Shown one piece after another: positions 44,781 through 53,126 of a stretch of DNA of 53,394 nt; the first letter of the stretch is position 1, and the number at the start of each line of letters is the position of its first letter. The notes under the pieces are model-generated. The model saw only the letters and a list, made by a program, of their open reading frames with translations, was not told the DNA's origin and did no database searches. A program made the translations under genes and the position numbers. Source of the DNA: Bacteroidaceae bacterium (GTDB lineage Bacteria > Bacteroidota > Bacteroidia > Bacteroidales > Bacteroidaceae). Location of the stretch: contig JAFQBB010000045.1 of assembly GCA_017416805.1 (NCBI GenBank), forward strand, positions 1-53,394, in the 5' to 3' direction.

Positions 44781-47513
44781 ATGAAAAACAAACTTTTACT
44801 ATCTTTCTTCACAGTCTTTATGGCTGCCGGCAGCTTGCATGCACAAACAGCAACAAGTAGCAGTACATCATTCCATCCTGCCAAGACCACTCTTGTACCT
44901 TTCAGTGTGGAAGATAAGGGGAAACAACTCCCTATCAATTGGGGGCTTGACACCGCCTGGCCTCATGAAGAGAACATGAGACGCGGCATAGCTTTTATCG
45001 GTCCTGAAAATCTGGCTACAGCGCGAGCTTCGTTCCAACCGAGCGACCTGATTGTGAATGGAGAATTGTCAAATGCACAAAAAGCTGCCTTGAACAACCG
45101 CCTTAACCTTATCCAATTGGGAGGTGTCAAAAACATCATGCTCAATTGCGACCACGAAGCATTGAACACCCCCGAGAATGCCACTGCAGCCCAACAGCAG
45201 GAATATGCCCAACACCGTGCCAACTACGTAGGCAAACCTGAAGAATGGGTAAAACTGATAGAAGCTACCGCACGATATTGCATCAACAGAGGGTTTACTG
45301 TTGTCGCCGTAGCTCCGTTCAACGAGCCTGACTACGGATGGAACCAAGGGTCGCGAACCGATTTCTACAACATTGTAAAACTGCTGAAAGAAAACAGTTT
45401 CTTTGACAATATCCGCATTTGTGGCGCAAACACACTCAACTGCAACCAGGCCCTTCCGTGGTATAACACACTGAAACAATACCTTGACGAAGGAAACACC
45501 CATCAGCTGGCAGGTGATTTTGACGATTATGCCAGTTTCTTCCAAACGGTGCGCGCTGATGGCAAACATGCCACAGCCGATGAGCTCCACAACGTCATGG
45601 AAGCCATGGTTGGTGTAGAATATGGCATGCAGACTGGTATCTGGTGGGCTTTTGACGGATTGGCACGTGGCGAGTTCTGCCGGACCAGTGTGAACGGTGA
45701 ACGTCTGGCCTATGCAGAGAACCGTCCTACTTGGACTGCGGCCTCCGTTTATCGCAACAACCAGGACAACAAGGTACAAGCTTTTCTCGGCACGTCCGAA
45801 CGACAAGCCAATAATGCCAGCTACCACTTCGTTTCCAAAGATCGCGATGTATTTTATGACGGCTACGGTCCTGTACGCGGATTCACCGTTGACATGCCTG
45901 GCGGGACAGGTTATCAAGTGGGACAGACCAATGCCGAACGGGTTGTCAACATCACTTGGGGCGAGGACGTACAGCCCTATATCAATGGCAATTACGTCAT
46001 ACAGAACCAATTGTTGGGAAACCGTGTGCTTTCTTTATCCAATGCTACAGCCGAAGCCGGTTCACAAATAGTACAGAGAAAACACTCACAGAATGCCACC
46101 TATCAGCAGTGGAGTGTCACCCCAGTCGATTCGCGTATCGGTGGCGACTTCAGCTACTACACCATCCGCTCTGTCCACAACAGTGATTTCTCTTTGGATG
46201 TTCTCAACAGGTCACTTGACGAAGGAGCCAATATCATTGCATTCAATGACAATAAAGGAGCACAGCAGCAATGGTATTTGCAATATGTCGGGAATGGTTA
46301 TTTCTACATCCGTAGCCGCCAAAGCGCCCTTTGCCTGCAAGCCAGCAAAGTGGGAGAAGGCATAGCCATCACCCAAGGAAAGCCTACGGGCGCCAAGGGA
46401 CAACTCTGGCGTTTCTTCCCTGCCGGTCTGTCCAGTGAGTTCGAGGCTCCGGCTGCACCACAAAATGTCATGGCATCCTCTCTTCCTGCAGCTATCCGAT
46501 TAGAATGGGAGGCTGTCACCACAAAAGACTTGGCCGGATACACTATTCTCCGTGCAGAAGTTCCTCAAGAAGCCGGGACAGAACCTCAGTTCAACACCAT
46601 TGCACGCGGTATTACTGAAAACCTTTACCACGACAATGCCGTCCGCCAAGGGGTAAACTACCTGTACAAGGTGAAGGCACAAGACAAAGTCGGCAATATC
46701 TCGACAGCTTCCGAATCTGTCCAGGCATCCACTAATGGAGAACGGGCCCTGATTGCCCAATTACAGTTTGAGGATACACTTGCCGACAACACACTGAACC
46801 GCATGGATGGAACCTTTAACGGAGAGTTGAAATACACAAACCTCATGCCAAAATCCGGTGAAAAGAATCTTTACCTGAGCGGTAGCGACCACTTCGTCCA
46901 ACTGCCACACGAAATTGCAGGCATGGACGAGATGACCATCTGTACGTGGGTCAGATGGCAAAAAGAGAGCAGTTGGCAACGCATCTTTGATTTTGGCAAC
47001 GGAACAGACCAATATATGTTCCTTACTCCCAGCAATGGAAGCGAGATGAGATTTGTCCTGAAGAATGGGGGCAACGAAGAAATTCTTAGTACCACAAAAT
47101 TGAGGACATTATCATGGAATCACCTTGCCGTATCCATCGGGAATGATGCTGTAGTCCTCTACCTGAATGGCGAAGAGGCTGCCCGTTCCACAACAATGTC
47201 TATCCGACCGTCAGACATTCGTCCGGTCATGAATTATATCGGACGCAGCCAGTTCAGTGCCGACCCCTTGTTCATCGGATACATCGATGATTTCCGCATC
47301 TACAATTATGCCCTGTCTGCAGACGAAATAAAAGAAGTAACAGAAGACCTCGCCAACAATATCGAGGAACATATCGATGCAGAAGAGCTGATTGTCACCT
47401 CGGAATATTACACACCAAACGGGACACGCATCTTGTCGCCCACAAAAGGAGTGAACATCATCCGACACATCTATAGCAACGGAAATGTACGCATTGAGAA
47501 AAAGGTATTCTGA
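44781..47513 (+). CDS. Secreted multidomain glycosidase-like protein: TIM barrel, ricin-type, FN3 and LamG domains
   Basis: 910 residues. Signal peptide ends SLHAQ. Residues about 25-410 look like a clan GH-A barrel: the acid/base position fits E182 in APFNEPDYGWN, and E280 in VGVEYGMQTGIWW, 98 residues later, fits the nucleophile. A ricin-type beta-trefoil (about 415-555) has QQW and LCLQ motifs. A fibronectin type III domain follows (about 560-655), then a LamG/concanavalin-like domain (about 665-860: FVQLPHEIAGMDEMTICTWV), and a short Por-like end. I cannot assign the GH family with confidence; a GH30-like barrel is possible. The two binding modules suggest a polymeric glycan. It is divergent from GH95 and may be coregulated with it. 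Confidence 0.75.
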   Translation: MKNKLLLSFFTVFMAAGSLHAQTATSSSTSFHPAKTTLVPFSVEDKGKQLPINWGLDTAWPHEENMRRGIAFIGPENLATARASFQPSDLIVNGELSNAQKAALNNRLNLIQLGGVKNIMLNCDHEALNTPENATAAQQQEYAQHRANYVGKPEEWVKLIEATARYCINRGFTVVAVAPFNEPDYGWNQGSRTDFYNIVKLLKENSFFDNIRICGANTLNCNQALPWYNTLKQYLDEGNTHQLAGDFDDYASFFQTVRADGKHATADELHNVMEAMVGVEYGMQTGIWWAFDGLARGEFCRTSVNGERLAYAENRPTWTAASVYRNNQDNKVQAFLGTSERQANNASYHFVSKDRDVFYDGYGPVRGFTVDMPGGTGYQVGQTNAERVVNITWGEDVQPYINGNYVIQNQLLGNRVLSLSNATAEAGSQIVQRKHSQNATYQQWSVTPVDSRIGGDFSYYTIRSVHNSDFSLDVLNRSLDEGANIIAFNDNKGAQQQWYLQYVGNGYFYIRSRQSALCLQASKVGEGIAITQGKPTGAKGQLWRFFPAGLSSEFEAPAAPQNVMASSLPAAIRLEWEAVTTKDLAGYTILRAEVPQEAGTEPQFNTIARGITENLYHDNAVRQGVNYLYKVKAQDKVGNISTASESVQASTNGERALIAQLQFEDTLADNTLNRMDGTFNGELKYTNLMPKSGEKNLYLSGSDHFVQLPHEIAGMDEMTICTWVRWQKESSWQRIFDFGNGTDQYMFLTPSNGSEMRFVLKNGGNEEILSTTKLRTLSWNHLAVSIGNDAVVLYLNGEEAARSTTMSIRPSDIRPVMNYIGRSQFSADPLFIGYIDDFRIYNYALSADEIKEVTEDLANNIEEHIDAEELIVTSEYYTPNGTRILSPTKGVNIIRHIYSNGNVRIEKKVF

Positions 47514-47514
47514 C

Positions 47515-47542
47515 AAGTGGCCCCTCCCAGGGAGGGCCACTT
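47515..47542. terminator. Bidirectional terminator hairpin
   Basis: AAGTGGC/GCCACTT and CCTCC/GGAGG stems with a one-base bulge and loop CAG, lying between the converging stops at 47513 and 47542. There is no long T tract. Confidence 0.65.
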
Positions 47543-48054
47543 CACTTATACACCCGGACCCCAACATCACGGATTCCAACCACGTTATCATCAGTCATGC
47601 AATGAAGCAGCTGGACAGTAAGTTTTTCCCGACTTGTAGTGTCTGTAGTTATCCGAAGGGGGGCTCCATCCATTTTCGTTTTCACTTCCACTTGATATAG
47701 ATCCAAAGCCCCACTTCCGCAAGGCAACCCTTGTTCATCAAACAAAGGACAAAGCAGGGTATCGCACCTCCACGTGGCAGAATCGGCCATATTGTGGCGC
47801 ACCACTACACCCAGCTGCTTATAAGGGAACTCCTTTGTATAACGTAGATTGACAGCAATCCCACAAGGAGTCTCGGAATCAATTGCCGGCAACTCGTACA
47901 CCAATGTATCCTGCCTGCTCCACCCCTTCTCCAAGGACAATGTATGATAACCATGAAAGAGCGTACCCTCCCACAAGCAGGAAGTGGCCATGACAAGCGT
48001 CACAGCTGCCACGGCCACTCGTCCTATAACGAATTTACTCCGTTTTCTCACCAT
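47542..48054 (-). CDS. gldH: GldH-type lipoprotein
   Basis: 170 residues from the ATG at 48054. This start gives a lipoprotein signal (KFVIGRVAVAAVTLVMATSC) with the lipobox Cys at about residue 26. Frames extending upstream to 48228 run inside ricT and are rejected. The mature protein contains WSRQDTLVYELPAIDSE, LRYTKEFPYKQLGVVVRHN and GIRDVGVRVYK, which match GldH. GldH was named from gliding motility in Flavobacteria, but homologues occur in non-gliding Bacteroidales, so motility is not implied. It overlaps the end of ricT by 20 bp, so translation is probably coupled. Confidence 0.85.
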   Translation of the reverse strand: MVRKRSKFVIGRVAVAAVTLVMATSCLWEGTLFHGYHTLSLEKGWSRQDTLVYELPAIDSETPCGIAVNLRYTKEFPYKQLGVVVRHNMADSATWRCDTLLCPLFDEQGLPCGSGALDLYQVEVKTKMDGAPLRITTDTTSREKLTVQLLHCMTDDNVVGIRDVGVRVYK

Positions 48055-49276
48055 TATTCCCAGTTTGCGGTTTCCGATGGTTATTTCCTCCCCGGTTACC
48101 GTTTTGATGTTTCTTTCCTCTGTTTTCTCGTTGCGGGTTAGATACTGCTTGCGGGACTTCATCAGGCTGTTTGGCGACTTGCTTGTTTCCACCACCTTTT
48201 TTCTTCTTTTTCTTCTTGGCACGGTCAAAACGGTTGATGTTTTCCTGCTCCAGCAAATCTACCGGGCGTTTCTCTTCCACCTCTCCATCTTCATTCAGAT
48301 TTTCCGGTTTTTCACCCCTACGGTTCATGCTGATAACTTCAAAAGCACGCCGTGCAGTCAGTTCCACCAAGTTGGCAGCGACATGCTTGTCGGTCGAATA
48401 GGTTACCATACCTTTCAGAATGTCACTCTTGAAGAAGAAGTATTCACCATCTTTTGTTTCCAGTACAATCTCCTTGGATGGCAAACGTTTCATAGCCTCC
48501 ACATAGATGTCAACCTCGTAATTGAGGCAACATTTCAATTTGGCACACTGTCCTGCCAACTTCTGCGGGTTCAGGGAAAGGTCCTGAAAACGGGCGGCAC
48601 TCGTAGCTACCGATACAAAGTTGGTCATCCATGTAGCACAACACAACTCACGTCCGCACGGTCCGATGCCTCCTATACGTCCGGCTTCTTGGCGGGCCCC
48701 AATCTGACGCATTTCGATACGTACCCTGAAAGCTTCAGCCAACACCTTGATGAGTTGACGGAAATCCACACGTTCATCGGCGATATAATAGAAGATAGCT
48801 TTATTCCCATCGCCCTGAAATTCCACATCGCCAATCTTCATATTAAGATTCAGGTCATTGGCAATCTGACGCGAACGGATCATCGTCTCATGCTCACGCT
48901 TCTTGGCCTCTTCATATTTTTCCATATCCACAGCTTTTGCCTTGCGGTAGATACGCTTGATTTCAGCATCGCTACGAAGGTTTGCCTTACGCATCTGTAA
49001 GGGTACAAGACGTCCCATCAAGGTGACAACCCCGATATCATGCCCGGGTGAAGCCTCCACAGCCACGATATCACCCTTCTCCAGAGGAATATGATTACTG
49101 TTCCGGTAATATCCTTTCCGGGTATTCTTGAACTGTACCTCTACCAGGTCACTCTCCTCCTCGTTACCGGGAATGTCGGCCAAGTAGTCGTATGTGTTCA
49201 GCTGATGGTCCTGTCGGCCACAGCCGCGGCAACACAAGCCATCGCTTCCCCATTTAAGTTTTATTTCATCTGACAT
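48035..49276 (-). CDS. ricT: RicT/PSP1-domain regulatory iron-sulfur protein
   Basis: 413 residues. The PSP1 C-terminal domain carries the Cys cluster GPCGRELCCATW and CAKLKCCLNYE (positions about 210-260), which in RicT binds an iron-sulfur cluster within the RicAFT complex. The N-terminus has a CCRGCGRQD Cys motif (residues 15-23). From about 345 the chain is a basic, Lys/Asn/Gly-rich low-complexity tail. In Bacillus the complex affects RNase Y-dependent RNA processing; that role in Bacteroidales is unproven. In this phylum ricT, gldH and holB are commonly adjacent, as here. Confidence 0.88.
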   Translation of the reverse strand: MSDEIKLKWGSDGLCCRGCGRQDHQLNTYDYLADIPGNEEESDLVEVQFKNTRKGYYRNSNHIPLEKGDIVAVEASPGHDIGVVTLMGRLVPLQMRKANLRSDAEIKRIYRKAKAVDMEKYEEAKKREHETMIRSRQIANDLNLNMKIGDVEFQGDGNKAIFYYIADERVDFRQLIKVLAEAFRVRIEMRQIGARQEAGRIGGIGPCGRELCCATWMTNFVSVATSAARFQDLSLNPQKLAGQCAKLKCCLNYEVDIYVEAMKRLPSKEIVLETKDGEYFFFKSDILKGMVTYSTDKHVAANLVELTARRAFEVISMNRRGEKPENLNEDGEVEEKRPVDLLEQENINRFDRAKKKKKKKGGGNKQVAKQPDEVPQAVSNPQRENRGKKHQNGNRGGNNHRKPQTGNNGEKTE

Positions 49277-49439
49277 AGCTTATATAGTTTATCTGTAGTT
49301 AAAGGAGTTATCTCTTCATCAGGAGTTATCGGCTCTGCGAGCCTGGGAGTTAAAGCCAAATGCTTTGCAACACTGTTGGCAGGCAGGCCTTGCCTGCGAT
49401 AACTCCCTTTAACTTCTTTAACTCCTCTAACTCCTGTTT
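49277..49439. repeat. Word cluster GGAGTTA/TAACTCC between holB and ricT
   Basis: Three GGAGTTA words on the left (near 49302, 49321, 49347) face three TAACTCC-like words on the right (near 49400-49435), and two GC hairpins lie between (GGCTCTGCGAGCC and a GGCAGGC/GCCTGCC-type stem). It is likely to fold in the holB-ricT transcript. Confidence 0.6.
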
Positions 49440-50555
49440 TCAATTACTCTTCAATAACATTATCATCTTCAAGGCAAAATCGAAAAACACCATCTTGCCA
49501 TTCACATTCTGTTCGATGTGCTGCTGGGCCAGTGCCAACTCTTCCATGATACCAATCACATTCCGTTCGTTGATGAATGGTGCAAACCGAGTAGAAAAGG
49601 CCTGCTCATCAGGAGTCATATAGACCAATTCTGTTTGTCGGAAGTTGTAGATGAAGTTCTCCCTCAACAAGCGTTGGCAGTAGGTCAGCAAGTTCTTTTG
49701 CCGCTCGCGTCCAAGAGCAGCCACCTGTTCGCTCCACAGCTTCATCTCCCGTAGTTTGCGCTGATAAGAAAGACGCATCAGGCTGACAAAAAGGTCGAAG
49801 AACATGCGGCTGTCCTCATTGATATGAATAGCCTCGATAGCTTTCTGCATGCTTCCTTCCGCCAGATGAGCAATGCTCGCAGCATCTGCCGGCTGCAAGC
49901 CATATTTCCCTTGCAAGGCCTGTGCAATGTCACCTTCCGGCAGTTTGCGCAGTTCCAACCGCTGGGTACGGCTCCGTATGGTTTCCAGCAAAAGCTCAGG
50001 CTGTTCGCTGACCAAGAGGAATACGGTCTGCTGGGGAGGCTCCTCCAACAGTTTCAGCAACTTGTTGGCACTCTGCACATTCATCTTCTCCGGCAGCCAG
50101 AGAATCATTACCTTATACCCTCCGGTGCTGGATTTCAGCGTCAGTTTACGCATAATCTCATCACTCTCCTTCACCCCGATAAGAGGTTGCTGGTTTTCCA
50201 CTCCCATAGCTCCCATCCATTGAGGGAAACCAAAGTAAGGGGTCTGCAACAGCAGTTGGCGCCACTCACGGATGAAATCATCACTCACATTGGTAGAGGA
50301 TTTCACGGGAAAGACAAAATGGACATCAGGATGTGTCAGTTTGTCAAACTTCACGCATGAGGGACAACGGCCACAGGCTTCTCCTCCCTGCCTGTCCGTA
50401 CAACAAAGATAACGGGCATAGGCCACAGCCAAGGCCAGTTTGCCACACCCTTCAGGGCCACACAAAAGCCGTGCATGAGGCACACGCCCTTCGGCTACCT
50501 CCTGCACAAGACGTTGCTTCGCCTCTTGCTGTCCGATGATATCCTTGAAATACAT
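49440..50555 (-). CDS. holB: DNA polymerase III subunit delta'
   Basis: 371 residues from MYFKDIIGQQEAKQRL at 50555. A frame reaching 50759 exists but its first 68 residues overlap metF and are non-conserved. It is an AAA+ fold clamp-loader subunit: Walker A-like LLCGPEGCGKLALAVAYA, a zinc module with four Cys (CCTDRQGGEACGRCPSC), and LLKLLEEPPQQTVFLLVSE with the SRTQRLELR sensor 1 region. The C-terminal half is helical. It works in the clamp loader with the delta and tau/gamma subunits at the replication fork. Order: metF, holB, ricT, gldH on one strand. Confidence 0.93.
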   Translation of the reverse strand: MYFKDIIGQQEAKQRLVQEVAEGRVPHARLLCGPEGCGKLALAVAYARYLCCTDRQGGEACGRCPSCVKFDKLTHPDVHFVFPVKSSTNVSDDFIREWRQLLLQTPYFGFPQWMGAMGVENQQPLIGVKESDEIMRKLTLKSSTGGYKVMILWLPEKMNVQSANKLLKLLEEPPQQTVFLLVSEQPELLLETIRSRTQRLELRKLPEGDIAQALQGKYGLQPADAASIAHLAEGSMQKAIEAIHINEDSRMFFDLFVSLMRLSYQRKLREMKLWSEQVAALGRERQKNLLTYCQRLLRENFIYNFRQTELVYMTPDEQAFSTRFAPFINERNVIGIMEELALAQQHIEQNVNGKMVFFDFALKMIMLLKSN

Positions 50556-50608
50556 GGTTTTCTTTTCTGATGGGATTAATGGGGTTAATGAGTTGGTTGG
50601 GTGAGAGG

Positions 50609-51565
50609 TCAATAAATCCTCTTCGCCACCTGGCGGATACTGTCCACTGCTGATACCGTATAGAAGTGCAGGCTGGGCACTCCATGAGCCATCAGTTCCT
50701 TGCACTGTGCCACACACCATTCCACACCAAGGGCTTGCGCTTCTGCATCGTTCTTGCATTTGGCAGCTTCGATGGCCAGTGCTTGCGGAAGGTCCACCTT
50801 GAAGGTCTTGGGTATCACCGTAAGTTGCGACATCTTGGCAAAAGGCTTGATCCCCGGAATGATCGGTACAGTGATACCTGCCTGTCGGGCCATCTCCACG
50901 AAGCGGAAATATTTCTCATTATCGTAGAACAACTGTGTCACTGCATATTCGGCTCCCATCTCCACTTTGCGTTTCAGCCATTCCAGATCGTTTTCCAGAT
51001 TGGGTGCCTCTTCATGCTTTTCGGGGTAGCAGGCCACTCCGTATGAGAACGGATGCCCGGGCGCCTTGATAGGTGACCCGTCAACAAAGAATCCTTCATT
51101 GTAGCGGTTTACCTGACCGATAAGTTCTGTGGTATGCTCATACCCGCCGGCCACAGCCGTAAAAGCATTTTCATGTTTGGCCTTGTCACCGCGCAGCAGC
51201 AACAGGTCCGTGATGCCCAAGAACTGCAAGTCCAACAAAGCATATTCCAGGTCGGCACTCGTAGAACCACTGCATACCAGATGCGGAACTACCGTCAAGC
51301 CATACTTATGCCGTATGGCTGCAGCTACCGCCACCGTCCCCGGACGTCGGCGCACCAACTCGCGGCGATAAAGACCTTCGCCCATCTCCTTATATATATA
51401 TTCCCCACGGTGTGTGGTTATATTTACATATTTCGGGTCAAACTCCCGCAACACATCAATGGTGCGGAACAACGCTTCTGTGCCCGTCCCCTTCAAGGGA
51501 GGAAGCACCTCGAACGAGAAAGCCGTCCGTCCGTCATTGTTCTTTATCAGCTCTATAACTTTCAT
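50609..51565 (-). CDS. metF: Methylenetetrahydrofolate reductase
   Basis: 318 residues, the bacterial length. It reduces 5,10-methylenetetrahydrofolate to 5-methyltetrahydrofolate with FAD, feeding methionine synthesis. The N-terminal FSFEVLPPLKGTG supplies the active-site Glu, ITTHRGEYI and VVPHLVCSGS follow, LLLRGDKAK is the FAD-binding loop, and AEYAVTQLFYDNEKYF and IPGIKPFAKMSQL are conserved. It has its own promoter and is the first gene of the metF-holB-ricT-gldH run; the 53-bp gap to holB shows no terminator. Confidence 0.95.
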   Translation of the reverse strand: MKVIELIKNNDGRTAFSFEVLPPLKGTGTEALFRTIDVLREFDPKYVNITTHRGEYIYKEMGEGLYRRELVRRRPGTVAVAAAIRHKYGLTVVPHLVCSGSTSADLEYALLDLQFLGITDLLLLRGDKAKHENAFTAVAGGYEHTTELIGQVNRYNEGFFVDGSPIKAPGHPFSYGVACYPEKHEEAPNLENDLEWLKRKVEMGAEYAVTQLFYDNEKYFRFVEMARQAGITVPIIPGIKPFAKMSQLTVIPKTFKVDLPQALAIEAAKCKNDAEAQALGVEWCVAQCKELMAHGVPSLHFYTVSAVDSIRQVAKRIY

Positions 51566-51617
51566 ATTTCACCACTCTTTTGGCCAGGGTATTCCCCTTC
51601 ATTAAGCTTTTAATCGA

Positions 51618-51648
51618 CAAAAGTAAGCAAAATAGATTGTTTTTGCAA
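51618..51648 (-). promoter_or_regulatory. Promoter for metF
   Basis: Minus strand TACTTTTG at 51625-51618 with TTG at 51648-51646, spacing 20 bp, 53 bp before the start. Confidence 0.6.
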
Positions 51649-51660
51649 CGAAATGGGAAA

Positions 51661-51722
51661 TTAAGTGATGTGCAAAAAAATAAGTTGGTCAATTTTTCAA
51701 GTTATTTTTTGCACTTCACTTA
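51661..51722. repeat. 62-bp hairpin element
   Basis: TTAAGTGATGTGCAAAAAAA and TTTTTTGCACTTCACTTAA arms pair with few mismatches, with TTG/CAA at the loop. The arm resembles the outer arm of the porU-porV palindrome (AGTGATGTGTAAAAATAA). Confidence 0.7.
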
Positions 51723-51820
51723 ATAATCGGATATCTTTTTGGATGTCACATAATGGTTGTATAATGACTACCCAAAAGCAAAGAAAGGCTATAAGCAAGT
51801 GTACTTCAAAAGCTGTTTTA

Positions 51821-52023
51821 AGTGAACTATAGTTCATTTGTCAAGCCATATATAGTTCACTTCCTGAGCCATATATAGTTCACTTGGGGTAGCCGTATAT
51901 AGTTCACTTAGGATAGCCGTAAGTATTTCACTTGGATAAGCCACTAACTGTTCATTCCGCAAATCGTAAGTATTTCATTGACAACTGTATAAGCAATTCA
52001 CTCGTAGAGTGAATTGTTGACTG
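51821..52023. repeat. Array E: about seven units of 22-25 bp
   Basis: It begins with the perfect palindrome TGAACTATAGTTCA, then units of the form AGTTCACTT-n5-AGCC-(A/G)TATAT, with AGCC starting at 51845, 51868, 51892, 51916 and 51940. Later units drift (GTAAGTATTTCA, TGTTCATT) and the array ends in an ATTCACTCGTAGAGTGAAT hairpin. The units are mainly direct repeats, unlike arrays A, B and D. There are no unique CRISPR-like spacers. Confidence 0.75.
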
Positions 52024-52140
52024 CAAATGTTGCGTGCCTGGAGTTTGACGAATGGCTATATATAAAAAGGTACGCGCGTACATTATTATATATTATCGGT
52101 GCCCGGCAAAATCTTGGAGTTAAGCAAAATTCAGACTCAT

Positions 52141-52226
52141 ACCGTCTTTATCTCCCTGAGCGCAGTCAAAAGGGGCAGGGATTTACAGACAGTCTCCTGT
52201 CACCCTGAGCCTGTCAAAGGGTGACA
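52141..52226. repeat. Two adjacent hairpins with CCCTGAG words
   Basis: The second, 52198-52226, pairs TGTCACCC with GGGTGACA around CTGAGCCTGTCAA. The first carries CTCCCTGAGCGCAGTCAA with a degenerate partner. Outer CCGTCT/AGACGG words also pair (52142-52147 with 52228-52233). Confidence 0.55.
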
Positions 52227-52301
52227 GAGACGGCATAATTTGCAACCGGGTTTTAGGACTGACCCGAATATTAGAAAAAAAATTAAAGGATTATATCTAA
52301 A

Positions 52302-52331
52302 CAAAAAAGGAGCTGTAGAAACTACAACTCC
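52302..52331 (-). terminator. Rho-independent terminator of tRNA-Leu
   Basis: Minus strand stem GGAGTTGTAG/CTACAGCTCC, loop TTT, then TTTTTTG. Confidence 0.88.
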
Positions 52332-52340
52332 TTTTTTTTG

Positions 52341-52424
52341 TACCCAGACCCGGGGTCGAACCGGGATGGAAGTGAATCCACTGGTGTTTGAGACCAGCGC
52401 GTCTACCGATTCCGCCATCTGGGC
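52341..52424 (-). tRNA. tRNA-Leu (CAA)
   Basis: 84 nt with a long variable arm, as expected for Leu. Acceptor GCCCAGA/TCTGGGT, anticodon stem CTGGT/ACCAG around CTCAAAC (anticodon CAA), T loop TTCGACC. CCA is not encoded. Confidence 0.93.
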
Positions 52425-52446
52425 AACTTTCTCTCGATTGCGGGTG

Positions 52447-52478
52447 CAAAGATACATCTTTTTTTATTACCCACAAAA
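52447..52478 (-). promoter_or_regulatory. Promoter for tRNA-Leu
   Basis: Minus strand TATCTTTG at 52454-52447 and TTTTG at 52478-52474, spacing 19 bp. Confidence 0.65.
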
Positions 52479-53063
52479 TTATCGCACTTTTTTTTGTTCC
52501 TTTTTTAGAAGCAAGACTATTTTTTCCTTTTTAGGCATCAATACATATGTTTCTTTATTATTACCGTTCTGGTACAATCTCTATTTTACCGGACACCCTC
52601 AAAAAAAACTATTGGTGTCTGGTAAACCGCTATAATATCTTGCTTTAGTGTGTTTTAATGGTGGACAAGCCGTAGGGGCATCCCTTGTGGGTGCCCACGA
52701 ATGCATAGCAGACCTCTATCGGAGGGTGGTCATAATTAACTTTTTAGACGCAGATGACGCGGATGACGCGGATTTTTCTTGATTATTATACCCGATAGGT
52801 TATAATTTATCTGCGTCATCTGCGCAATCAGCGGATGAAGAATTAAATGGTGGCATTTTTGACACAGCTTCACAAACGCATAGCAAACCTCTATCGGGCA
52901 ACCACAAGGGATTGCCCCTACAGGAAACGTCTCCGTGACATCCGCGTCTGAAAAGTCAATTATGGCACACCCTCCTACGGCGGGAATGTTCAGATTCTTC
53001 GTCCTATTGTCTTTAAACGAGTTGCCAAGGACTCCGCCCGAGAAATGACAAAACTTGACGAAC
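52479..53063. other. Gene-free region containing the repeat island
   Basis: No supported gene over about 585 bp. Short open frames here are built from the repeats. Apart from the 52660-52980 island, only AT-rich sequence with T runs is seen. Confidence 0.6.
52660..52980. repeat. Composite island of inverted dispersed elements
   Basis: Two element types each occur twice. Type 1: GTAGGGGCATCCCTTGTGG (from 52672) and CCACAAGGGATTGCCCCTAC (52902-52921), each next to GCATAGCAnACCTCTATCGG. Type 2: GGGTGGTCATAATTAACTTT (52723) and an inverted AAAAGTCAATTATGGCACAC (52951). The centre 52741-52820 is an inverted copy of the 34746 element. Confidence 0.72.
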
Positions 53064-53097
53064 AAAAAAGAGGGGCGACCGCATGGCCGCCCCTCTT
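53064..53097 (-). terminator. Rho-independent terminator of the right-edge gene
   Basis: Minus strand stem AAGAGGGGCGG.../CGCCCCTCTT followed by TTTTTT, 30 bp past the stop codon at 53127. Confidence 0.85.
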
Positions 53098-53126
53098 GGG
53101 AGTTATTCATTCGTTTGGAATGGGGA

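Larger units (their letters stand above)
51566..52301. other. Long gene-free region rich in repeats
   Basis: About 735 bp without a supported gene. From left to right it holds the metF promoter, the hairpin at 51661, array E, a GTACGCGCGTAC palindrome near 52068 and two hairpins at 52141-52226. Confidence 0.7.

Noticed and set aside
48055-48228. Long basic N-terminal extension of GldH
   Set aside because: It runs inside ricT and would bury the lipoprotein signal that starts at 48054.
47984-49000. 338-codon plus-strand frame
   Set aside because: Antisense to ricT, with no domain and no promoter; it is explained by codon bias of the real gene.
50556-50759. Extended holB start
   Set aside because: The added 68 residues overlap metF and the conserved protein starts with MYFKDIIGQQ.
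51566-51660. SAM or folate riboswitch upstream of metF
   Set aside because: The leader is only about 50 bp after the promoter and no conserved riboswitch core can be seen.
51821-52023. CRISPR or iteron-type origin
   Set aside because: The direct repeats lack unique spacers, and no replication initiator gene or DnaA-box cluster is seen nearby.
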